Below are positions 29,651 through 36,398 of a DNA stretch of 64,000 nucleotides, one piece after another. Position numbers and translations under genes: made by a program. A model generated the notes under the pieces. The model had not been told where the DNA came from. It worked only from the letters and a program-made list of their open reading frames with translations, and made no database searches. The stretch comes from Thermotoga maritima MSB8 (GTDB taxonomy: Bacteria; Thermotogota; Thermotogae; Thermotogales; Thermotogaceae): NCBI RefSeq assembly GCF_000008545.1, contig NC_000853.1, forward strand, positions 1,626,465 to 1,690,464. The letters are read 5' to 3'. Each line of letters starts with the position of its first letter. The stretch's first letter is position 1.

Positions 29651-29723
29651 GTGGGGAGTTAAATTTTCCAGATACCAACACATTTAAGAGCTCTACGGAG
29701 GGCCGAACGAAAATCCATAAGGG

Positions 29724-29751
29724 TTGAAATCTTCACATCCTGTGATAAAAT
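29724..29751 (+). promoter_or_regulatory. Promoter of tRNA-Pro
   Basis: -35 TTGAAA (29724-29729), 16-bp spacer and -10 TAAAAT (29746-29751), about 10 bases before the tRNA 5' end. Confidence 0.7.
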
Positions 29752-29761
29752 ATAAAGACGG

Positions 29762-29838
29762 CGGGGCGTAGCGCAGGTGGCTAGCGCGCTTGCATGGGGC
29801 GCAAGAGGTCGCTGGTTCAAGTCCAGTCGCCCCGACCA
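29762..29838 (+). tRNA. tRNA-Pro (anticodon GGG)
   Basis: 77-nt cloverleaf: acceptor CGGGGCG/CGCCCCG with discriminator A and encoded CCA, D-arm GCGCAG, anticodon stem CTTGC/GCAAG with loop ATGGGGC (anticodon GGG), T-loop TTCAAGT. The C1-G72 pair and A73 are typical of tRNA-Pro. Confidence 0.96.
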
Positions 29839-29841
29839 CGC

Positions 29842-29871
29842 AGAGGTCCCCACGTTTGGGGACCTCTTTTC
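29842..29871 (+). terminator. Terminator after tRNA-Pro
   Basis: Ten-base perfect stem AGAGGTCCCC/GGGGACCTCT with a six-base loop and TTTT. It also sits at the end of the convergent minus-strand FlhB-like gene, whose stop is at 29870. Confidence 0.88.
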
Positions 29872-30130
29872 ATTTGTCGTATCTTTTCAGAAAGGCGTAT
29901 ATCTCAGCGATCACAAGGTACATCTCTTCAGGAATCTCTGAGAAAAGATCCAGTCTCAAAAGATCGTCTATGATATCCGGCCTTTCTTCTATTGGTATGC
30001 CATGCCTTCTGGCCATCTCGATTATCCTTTCTGCAACTTCACCCACACCCTTTGCCACAACCTCAGGTGCACTCGTTCTGGTGGGATCGTATTTCAAAGC
30101 CACTGCTTTCTTTATCTCATCCGTACGCAT
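29870..30130 (-). CDS. FlhB C-terminal-domain-like protein
   Basis: 86 residues resembling the cytoplasmic export-switch domain of FlhB/YscU without the membrane part: AVALKYDPTRTSAPEVVAKGVGEVAERI corresponds to the region after the autocleavage NPTH site, and ARRHGIPIEERP to the conserved tail. The cleavage motif itself reads YDPTRTS, so self-cleavage is not expected. Such stand-alone paralogues (FhlB2/YlqH type) accompany flagellar or type III export genes. It overlaps the upstream gene by 14 bp. Confidence 0.85.
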   Translation of the reverse strand: MRTDEIKKAVALKYDPTRTSAPEVVAKGVGEVAERIIEMARRHGIPIEERPDIIDDLLRLDLFSEIPEEMYLVIAEIYAFLKRYDK

Positions 30131-31274
30131 TGAATCCCTCCCAGTTCATGGGATCCTTTCTCAAAAAGAAGACGTGCGCGATCAATCCCAATCTTTCGAA
30201 TTCCTTCTGAAGCTCTTCGCTGTGAGCGGACAATTCCTCCGAATTCTTCTCAGCGTAGAATCTCACCGAGAGAGATCTGCCCTCCAAAATCACGTCGGCA
30301 ACGACCCTGCCGAACCGCACGGTGTTAACAACAAGGATCACTCTATTGTTGTCTTTCTCCCACCACATCTCCTGAACACCGAAAGAAGGCATCGAAGCGA
30401 ACCTGACGTTTTCTTCCAGAAGGCTGTTCAAAAGAAAGACGGCATCTAAGAGGTCATCGTCCACCAGTTTTTCAGGTCTTGGGAGGAGTTCTTTGTCCGG
30501 AAGTTCAAACTCCATCATTTCTCTGTCTTTCCAGATGAGGACCCAGCCGTTTTCTCTTTTCTCAACCGCTACTTTGTCGTTCACAAAATCCTCAAAGAAG
30601 GTCAGATCCGGCTCCTCCTTGAGTTTGAATTCGACAAACGGAAAGTTTCTCCTTCTGAAAACAACAATCAGGTACTTTCCAGAGAGAGGTAATGCCATGT
30701 AGTTCTTCCCCGCGAATCCCTTAGAGAGCGGTTCATTCATCTGATAGACATCGTACTCTTCGGTGGAAAGGATGGGTCTTTTCAAAGTGACTGTTCTTCT
30801 GAGAGCCTCTTCATTTATATTCCGATTGATTGGAAAGTTCTTTTGAACGTACTCAAAGAAGCTCTTGACGGAAAACCTGATCCGAACGCTGGAAGGTCCT
30901 GACTCGAAAACCTCAGGGAAAGATTTCATTATGATCTTCTTTTCTTCATTGTTCATCTTGAGGAAGCGAGATGGAACGAGGTGTTTCACAAACAACTTCA
31001 CAAAGTGAACGTACTTCTTATCGAACCCGCGGGAAATGTCGTGCAAGAATTCCAGAAGACCCGGCACTTTGAGAACCTTGAGGGAGAGTTCTTCATCGAA
31101 GTGTGCCAGGAGCTTCGCTTTGAGCTCCTTTCCGGTCATGACCCTGTTGTTCCAGACTCTCACGCTCTCTCCCGGCTTCGGTGCCTTGCCGTTTATCTCG
31201 AGGATGAGGATGCTGTTTTTCTTCGAGAGAACGAGCACGTTGCTGTACCTTCCCAGAACCTTCCAGACGTCCAT
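30117..31274 (-). CDS. FliK-like hook-length-control domain protein (YlqG-like)
   Basis: 385 residues, mainly cytoplasmic. The C-terminal about 85 residues (VRFGRVVADVILEGRSLSVRF, then a helical segment ending LGLIAHVFFLRKD) have the strand-helix order of the FliK C-terminal domain, which interacts with FlhB. The N-terminal part begins with a small beta domain (about 1-50). Cotranscription with the FlhB-domain gene supports a shared role in export-substrate switching, but no other flagellar genes are nearby. The FliK assignment is by pattern, not by motif. Confidence 0.65.
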   Translation of the reverse strand: MDVWKVLGRYSNVLVLSKKNSILILEINGKAPKPGESVRVWNNRVMTGKELKAKLLAHFDEELSLKVLKVPGLLEFLHDISRGFDKKYVHFVKLFVKHLVPSRFLKMNNEEKKIIMKSFPEVFESGPSSVRIRFSVKSFFEYVQKNFPINRNINEEALRRTVTLKRPILSTEEYDVYQMNEPLSKGFAGKNYMALPLSGKYLIVVFRRRNFPFVEFKLKEEPDLTFFEDFVNDKVAVEKRENGWVLIWKDREMMEFELPDKELLPRPEKLVDDDLLDAVFLLNSLLEENVRFASMPSFGVQEMWWEKDNNRVILVVNTVRFGRVVADVILEGRSLSVRFYAEKNSEELSAHSEELQKEFERLGLIAHVFFLRKDPMNWEGFNAYG

Positions 31275-31336
31275 TCTTCATCCTCCCCCTATGATTATCG
31301 ACAGTCGTTTAAAATCATAAACGTGGAGGTGGAAGA

Positions 31337-32050
31337 ATGTTCCTTCAAAAAATCCTCGGAGCGTTTCTGGTAACACCCGGTCTTTTCATACTCCTGTTGA
31401 TCGTGGGGAGTTTCTTTTTCAAAAAAGCAAGATGGTTCCTCTTGGCTTTGGCAGCGATTGTGTATCTTTTCAGCAGTTACGTGGGGGAGTTTCTCTTTCT
31501 CTGGCCTCTCGAGAAAAACCTCGATGTTCCTGCAACGCTTCCAAACGACGCTGTGATCGTTGTTCTCGGTGGTGGTGTGGAAAGAAACACGAAGGCGGGT
31601 GACAACCTCAGCGATGCCACTCTGAGAAGGCTTCTGACAGGTGTACAGATCTACCAGAAGACAAAAATGCCTATACTCGTAACCGGTGGTAGTTTAACCG
31701 GGCTGAGGTCGGAAGCGATGATAATGAAAGACTACCTTGTTTCGCTGGGTGTTCCCGAAGAAAAGATCACCGTTGAAGACAGATCGAGAAACACGTACGA
31801 AAACGCCCTTTTCACGAGGGAAAAAATAGGAGATGTGCCCATCATTCTGGTAACCGATTCGATCCACATGAGAAGGGCTGTTTTCACTTTCAAGAGGTTT
31901 TTTCAGAGTGTGACACCGTACCCCGCTGGATTCTACTTTGGAGATCCGGAGTTCGTAGATTTCCTTCCGAATGCCACCTCTTTCTATCTGAATTCACGGG
32001 CCATCTACGAGTGGATCGGTCTTGTCTGGTACAATTTCAGGTGGAGGTGA
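31337..32050 (+). CDS. YdcF/SanA/ElyC-family membrane protein (DUF218)
   Basis: 237 residues: two N-terminal membrane helices (about 10-28 and 34-55), then a DUF218 alpha/beta domain with VVLGGGVERN, VTGGSLTGLRSEA, EDRSRNTYENA and VTDSIHMRRA. Relatives (ElyC, SanA) affect envelope integrity and peptidoglycan-precursor handling. GTGGAGGTGGAAG precedes the ATG. It is coupled to the DUF996 gene. Confidence 0.88.
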   Translation: MFLQKILGAFLVTPGLFILLLIVGSFFFKKARWFLLALAAIVYLFSSYVGEFLFLWPLEKNLDVPATLPNDAVIVVLGGGVERNTKAGDNLSDATLRRLLTGVQIYQKTKMPILVTGGSLTGLRSEAMIMKDYLVSLGVPEEKITVEDRSRNTYENALFTREKIGDVPIILVTDSIHMRRAVFTFKRFFQSVTPYPAGFYFGDPEFVDFLPNATSFYLNSRAIYEWIGLVWYNFRWR

Positions 32051-32054
32051 TACG

Positions 32055-32561
32055 ATGAATCTTTCAACCGCGAAAACGTTGGCGGGGGTAGGGATGATAC
32101 TCAAACTGTTTGGTGCGGTGCCGGTGGTAGGGTGGATCTTTTCTCTTGTGGGGCTCATACTGTTTCTCATTGGTATCTACAATATTTCACAGCAGGTGGG
32201 GGAAAGAAGAATCTTCAACTACCTCTTGATACCCGCTGTTTTGCTGTTGATCGTTTCTGTGATCTTCTCTGTTTCACTCGTTGCTTCACTCTTCGCGGGC
32301 GGTCTGTTCGCTGGTGGTGTGACCTTAGCCGGCTTCGTAACCATTGTTGTTCTTGGAATAATAGCCCTCGTTTACAAGGTGAAAGCCTACAGAATGATCG
32401 CCGAGAGTTTGAAAATCTCAGTCTTCAACACCGCCGCGTCTTTCTACAAATGGGGAGCGATCCTTCTTGTTGTTTTCGGGATGGGTTTCATACTCATGTT
32501 TGTGGGTGATATTCTCACGATAGTTGGCTTTTTCTCAAAACCATCCGAAGAAGCGGCTTGA
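32055..32561 (+). CDS. DUF996 family membrane protein
   Basis: 168 residues with about five hydrophobic segments rich in Gly, Val and Ile, matching the DUF996 pattern (SLVGLILFLIGIYNIS near residue 30). Role unknown. ATG 32055 follows GGAGGTGATAC; a start at 32022 inside the previous gene is rejected. It lies upstream of the disrupted HD-GYP gene with a 21-bp gap. Confidence 0.78.
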   Translation: MNLSTAKTLAGVGMILKLFGAVPVVGWIFSLVGLILFLIGIYNISQQVGERRIFNYLLIPAVLLLIVSVIFSVSLVASLFAGGLFAGGVTLAGFVTIVVLGIIALVYKVKAYRMIAESLKISVFNTAASFYKWGAILLVVFGMGFILMFVGDILTIVGFFSKPSEEAA

Positions 32562-33359
32562 AAAAACTCGGGGGGATGATTTTTGTATCTGAAACGTTAC
32601 AAATGGATTTTCTTAGTCGTCGCAATGCTCATTTTCTTTGGAGTGGCTTTTGTTCAGATCCACTACCAGAAGAAACTGGAACGCTACCAGCTCGAAGTCT
32701 TCAAAATCATCGTTCAGCGATCTGTGGATCTCGTATCGAGTGGATACTTTCAGTGGACAGAACTGAAAGAAGCGATAGAAAAAAACGATGAAGAATTCAT
32801 CGAAGAAGCCTTTGAGGAAATAAAATCTTTAGATCCATACATTAAGGAAATAAAGATCCTGAATCAACCTCCAGATTTCGAAGAGGAATACTACAGAGTG
32901 GAATCAGATGGGGAAAGACTCTGGGCACTGTTCAAAATATACGACAGCATGGGAGAAGAAATGATAGCTGACAGAACAGCGTATGTAGAATGGAACGTAG
33001 CTGGTATTTTGAACTCAATCGGTGCTTCTGTGGAGTTTCGAAAGGGAGGAAAGAAGACGTTCTGGGGTTTAGAGTACAGAAGCAAGTTCGGCAATAAATG
33101 GTTTGCAGTTTCTTTCTGGAGTTCACTTGGAGGGTTCTCAATCATACTCATCATTCACTCCATTTTTGTGAGGTCTATTTTGAAGTTTCACTATGAAACA
33201 GAAGGACTCGAAAGGATGATCAAAATTATCGACAAGAAAGATCACTACACAGCTCTTCACTCGGAATACACTTCGAGAATCGCTGTTCTCTTAGGAAAGA
33301 AATTGGGACTTAACAAGAAGGAACTGAAAGAGCTTGGAATAGCAGGCCGACTCCATGAC

Positions 33360-34708
33360 AGAACCCCAACCACGCAAGCTATCCCCCTTCAGGGGGATAG
33401 TAAGTGGTTGTTGTAGTTCAACTGTGTTACAATTAGCACAGGGAGTGGGAAAATGCCCGGACGTGTGATACGAACCTACAAACTCGCCGTACCAGGACAC
33501 CTGAGTCAAACATGCGAAGAACTCAACCGCACTGCAGCAAGAATCTACAACAAAACGATGTCTATTGTGCGAAAGATACACCGAAAGAAAGGCTTCTGGC
33601 TGTCCTGGCCCACCGCAGACAAATACATCCTCCGCTGGGCAGAAAACATCAAAATCCACGTCCATTCAAAGCAGGCATTTGTTCAGCTCTACTTTCAAGC
33701 CCTCAAAGGGTACTTCAAAGCAGCCAAAAAGAATCAAGATGCAAAACCTCCCCACAAGAAAAAACGCTATCTGCCGTTCATATGGAAAGAAAGCGCTGTA
33801 AAACTTCTGCCAGACGGTACCCTAAGACTGTCTTTGGGCAAAGAACGAGAATCATTTGTTGTACAAACACCTCTCAAACCTCCCCTTCGCATCAAACAGA
33901 CAAGACTTGTCTTTGAAGATGGATACTATCTCCACCTTGCGATAGAGGTGGAGATTGAAGAGAAGAATGCTGGCTCTGGTGTTATGGCGGCCGACCTTGG
34001 AGTGCTCCGTCCCATCACGTGCTTTGATGGAAAAGAAGTCATCAGCTACCACGGAGGAGTCCTCAGCAGCACTCTTCGCTATCGAAACAAACGCCTTGCA
34101 AGTTTTCAGTCTGCCATAGCAGAGTGCAAGAAGGGATCAAGAAGGTACAACAAGCTTGTTCGTGCAAAGAAAAGAGTCCTGAGACGGCTCAGAAACCAGA
34201 TCAACGACATCATGCACAAGATCACAAGCAGTTTCATCGGACTGTGCCTCAGAAAACAAATCAGAACCATCGTGATAGGAGACGTCACAGGGATCAGAGA
34301 AAGAGCGGACTACAGCGACAACGCGAACCAGAAGATCCACCAGTGGCAGTTCAGAAAACTCATCGAGATGATAAGGTACAAAGCAGAGCAGTTCGGAATC
34401 GAAGTGAAACTCATCTCAGAAGCGAATACAAGCAAGACGTGTCCTGTCTGTGGTGCAAAGAACAATCCGAACGGAAGAAGATACCACTGCAAAGCCTGCG
34501 GTTTTGAGTATCACAGGGACGGAGTTGGAGCAATCAACATCTGGAAAAGGTATCCTGGCACAGGCCAGGTAGTAGCGGGCTTGGCCCCCGTCAGAGGTGT
34601 GAGGTTTCATCCACACCTCTGTGGCCATGGAGCATCTTTGGCTCCATGGAAGGTGGCCTGAGAGCCACCAAGAATCCCATCCCCTTCAGGGGATTGGGAG
34701 GAGGTCAA
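33360..34708 (+). mobile_element. IS200/IS605-group element encoding TnpB only (1349 bp)
   Basis: Boundaries come from restoration of the HD-GYP frame: left flank ...CATGAC, right flank ATAGGAAAG..., with no target duplication. The left end has a perfect hairpin CTATCCCCC-TTCA-GGGGGATAG (33379-33400) inside a longer AACCAC/GTGGTT stem. The right end has CCCATCCCC-TTCA-GGGGATTGGG (34676-34698) and terminates in TCAA, a cleavage tetranucleotide known from this family. No tnpA transposase is present, so movement would need TnpA in trans (IS1341-type). Confidence 0.93.
33453..34661 (+). CDS. tnpB: TnpB RNA-guided nuclease (OrfB family)
   Basis: 402 residues. N-terminal helix-turn-helix/wedge region, then the RuvC-like nuclease: RuvC-I Asp181 (AADLGV), RuvC-II segment TIVIGDVTGIRE (272-283) with Gly276 where most TnpB have Glu, zinc finger Cys330/333/346/349, and RuvC-III Asp356 (HRDGVGAINI). 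Glu323 (ISEANTSKTC) is a possible substitute acidic residue. TnpB uses an omega RNA from the element's right end to cut targets matching the flanking DNA, which favours element retention. The -10-like TACAAT (33428-33433) and GGGAGTGGG lie upstream of the ATG. Confidence 0.92.
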   Translation: MPGRVIRTYKLAVPGHLSQTCEELNRTAARIYNKTMSIVRKIHRKKGFWLSWPTADKYILRWAENIKIHVHSKQAFVQLYFQALKGYFKAAKKNQDAKPPHKKKRYLPFIWKESAVKLLPDGTLRLSLGKERESFVVQTPLKPPLRIKQTRLVFEDGYYLHLAIEVEIEEKNAGSGVMAADLGVLRPITCFDGKEVISYHGGVLSSTLRYRNKRLASFQSAIAECKKGSRRYNKLVRAKKRVLRRLRNQINDIMHKITSSFIGLCLRKQIRTIVIGDVTGIRERADYSDNANQKIHQWQFRKLIEMIRYKAEQFGIEVKLISEANTSKTCPVCGAKNNPNGRRYHCKACGFEYHRDGVGAINIWKRYPGTGQVVAGLAPVRGVRFHPHLCGHGASLAPWKVA

Positions 34709-34728
34709 ATAGGAAAGATCGCTGTACC
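34560..34728 (+). ncRNA. Candidate omega RNA (TnpB guide RNA) with its guide
   Basis: The end of tnpB and the right end form a chain of strong hairpins: AGAGGTGTG/CACACCTCT (34593-34620), CCATGGAGC/GCTCCATGG (34625-34649), GGTGGC/GCCACC (34652-34669, the tnpB stop in its loop) and the terminal CCCC-TTCA-GGGG hairpin (34676-34698). In TnpB systems such a 3' scaffold continues into about 16-20 nt of flanking DNA as guide, here beginning ATAGGAAAGATCGC (34709 onward). The 5' limit is a guess. Confidence 0.5.
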
Positions 34729-35084
34729 AGAACACATCTTGAACAAACCCGGAAAGCTCACAGATGAAGAATTCGAGGAAATCAAAAAACACTCCATCGT
34801 TGGTGCAGACATATTGAGGGAATATCCGGAGCTGTCCTTCGCTGTCCCTGTGGTTCTATACCATCACGAAAGGGTGGATGGTTCTGGATATCCTTTCGGT
34901 TTGAAAGATGGAGAGATACCGCTCCTTGCCAGGATTTTAGCGGTAGCGGATGTGTTCGACGCCCTTACCAGCGACAGACCCTACAGAAAAGCCATGAAGC
35001 CAGAAGACGCTGCAGCTCTCATGAAGAAAATGCCTCTCGATCAGGAGATCGTGGGAATCCTAGAAAAACATCTTTCGGAGTTCG

Positions 35085-35852
35085 TCAGTCTGAAACCTCA
35101 AGTTTCAAACCCGCGTAGCAATCCATGATTTTCCCGAGGAATTCTCTTTTGAAGATATCAACTGCTCTTTCACCCGTGCAGTGACAGGGAACCACGGTTT
35201 CAACTCCAAGCTCGTTGAAGGCCTTCACGATTTTCTCTATCTCATCATCGGAAGATTTCAGAAGATGGAAGCCTCCCACCACCATTTTGATGCGCTCGTT
35301 GAAGGTCTCCGCGATGTCAAGGAGAATGTTGTCGATCCCGCGGTGAGAACAACCGGTTATGACAACCAGACCTTCCTTTGTTCTCACAACCAGAGTCTGT
35401 TCGTCCTCGAAGAGATCTTTTCGCCTCTCACCGTTTCTCTCAACGAAGAAGTCTCCTGTGGGGACCTTTCCTCTCAGATTCGCTGGTCCCAGAAGGAACA
35501 TGTTTTTCCCGATCTCAGTGATTCTTTCGATCACGAACTTTCCTGTGTTCTTCTTGAGTACTTCATTCCAATCGGCTCCTGCGTATCTTTCTCCAGAATA
35601 CTTCTGATCTAGGGCTTCTTTTCTGAGCCACACTCTCTTTCCTGAAAGATACAAAAGACCCCCTGCGTGATCGTAGTGACCATGACTGATGAGCACGTCC
35701 TTTGGAAGATCAATTCCCAGTTTTCGCGCATTTTTGAGAAACACATCGGATTTCCCCGTATCGAAAAGAACGGAATCCACAAGAACAGAAAAACCGTGTT
35801 CGCTTTCAAATCCATTTTGAGATGAATCATCACACAGAACGTGTATTCGCAT
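35085..35852 (-). CDS. Metallo-beta-lactamase-fold hydrolase
   Basis: 255 residues with the metal motif SHGHYDHAGG (about 61-70), a later GCSHRGIDN and a C-terminal PCHCTGERAV. These features resemble the dihydropterin-type subgroup (related to methanopterin-pathway MBL proteins in archaea). The substrate is not evident. ATG 35852 is used, with GGAGGGAG four bases upstream; 35870 is only a longer in-frame start. It ends inside the 3' part of the disrupted HD-GYP gene. Confidence 0.82.
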   Translation of the reverse strand: MRIHVLCDDSSQNGFESEHGFSVLVDSVLFDTGKSDVFLKNARKLGIDLPKDVLISHGHYDHAGGLLYLSGKRVWLRKEALDQKYSGERYAGADWNEVLKKNTGKFVIERITEIGKNMFLLGPANLRGKVPTGDFFVERNGERRKDLFEDEQTLVVRTKEGLVVITGCSHRGIDNILLDIAETFNERIKMVVGGFHLLKSSDDEIEKIVKAFNELGVETVVPCHCTGERAVDIFKREFLGKIMDCYAGLKLEVSD

Positions 35853-35900
35853 CTTTCTCCCTCCGCTCAAAAACTGAAGGGGGTTGATACCCCCTTCATA

Positions 35901-36104
35901 TTACCACCAGCCTCTCCATCCCCATCCTCTTCTGTGTCTCCAAGCAAAGCCCATTCCAAATGGCCATCCTCTTCTCCATCCATAACCAAAACCTCTCCAC
36001 CATCCCCAAGGTCTTGCCCAGCTACCACCGAACCTGCACCATCCAAGACCTCTGCCCGTCATCGGCCCAAGTCCCATCGGGCCCGTTCCGTCGAGCCTCG
36101 GCAT
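35901..36104 (-). CDS. DUF5320-type Gly/Trp-rich small protein
   Basis: 67 residues starting PRLDGTGPMGLGPMTGRGLG, the conserved N-terminus of DUF5320 proteins, followed by a Gly/Trp/Arg-rich tail ending GWGWRGWW. Family members accompany NifB/NifX-like iron-molybdenum cluster proteins and MRP/NBP35 genes in anaerobes, but none is in this window. ATG 36104 follows AGGAGGTG. Confidence 0.8.
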   Translation of the reverse strand: MPRLDGTGPMGLGPMTGRGLGWCRFGGSWARPWGWWRGFGYGWRRGWPFGMGFAWRHRRGWGWRGWW

Positions 36105-36109
36105 ACTGC

Positions 36110-36325
36110 TCACCTCCTGTTTTCAAGCTCTTTCAGTCTCTCTTCAACGTATCTGAGCTCCTCTTCCAGGTATCTTTTGTAATCTAGAAGCATTTCTTTT
36201 TCCTCTTCAGGAGAAGGTGGTACTGGAGGATAGTCGTAATAAGCCCACCATGGCCCTCTTCCAAAACCGAATCCTCCTCGCCAGCCCCAGCCTCTTCTCC
36301 ATCCGTATCCTCTGCCCCACCACAT
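36110..36325 (-). CDS. Gly/Trp-rich small protein with C-terminal coiled coil
   Basis: 71 residues. The first half is low-complexity (WWGRGYGWRRGWGWRGG), the second (about 38-71) a charged coiled coil, LLDYKRYLEEELRYVEERL. It resembles the partner type often found next to DUF5320 proteins; the two genes are separated by five bases. Role unknown, possibly metal or cluster handling. GGGAGGTGAGAAT precedes ATG 36325. Confidence 0.72.
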   Translation of the reverse strand: MWWGRGYGWRRGWGWRGGFGFGRGPWWAYYDYPPVPPSPEEEKEMLLDYKRYLEEELRYVEERLKELENRR

Positions 36326-36337
36326 ATTCTCACCTCC

Positions 36338-36374
36338 CATATATGTATTTTACATATATATGAGAAAAAGTCAA
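36338..36374 (-). promoter_or_regulatory. Promoter with overlapping near-perfect palindrome
   Basis: On the minus strand, -35 TTGACT (36374-36369), 16-bp spacer and -10 TAAAAT (36352-36347). The -10 lies within an inverted repeat CATATATGTA-TTT-TACATATAT (36338-36359, one mismatch at the end), a plausible operator for the two Gly/Trp-rich genes. No regulator gene is adjacent. Confidence 0.6.
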
Positions 36375-36398
36375 GTCGCTCTAGACTTCCAACATCAA

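Larger units (their letters stand above)
32583..35128 (+). pseudogene. HD-GYP phosphodiesterase gene interrupted by a TnpB element
   Basis: Joining 32583-33359 to 34709-35128 restores one uninterrupted 398-codon frame. It has an N-terminal membrane helix (about 7-24), an extracytoplasmic sensor region (about 25-175), a second membrane helix (about 180-200) and an HD-GYP domain (about 210-398), which would hydrolyse cyclic di-GMP. The break falls exactly between HD (codon 259) and IGK of the catalytic LHDIGKI motif. In its present state the 5' frame runs 18 codons into the element and stops at 33416. The 3' part could begin at ATG 34646 within the element's right end. TTG 32583 is preceded by GGGGGGATG. 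The 3' end overlaps the convergent beta-lactamase-fold gene by 44 bp. Confidence 0.93.

Noticed and set aside
32558-32791. 77-residue plus-strand frame at the start of the HD-GYP gene
   Set aside because: It overlaps the N-terminus of the HD-GYP gene out of frame; the latter has a membrane helix and the domain that continues it.
33340-34730. Target-site duplication around the TnpB element
   Set aside because: None exists: the bases flanking both ends together reconstruct the gene exactly, as expected for single-strand IS200/IS605 transposition.
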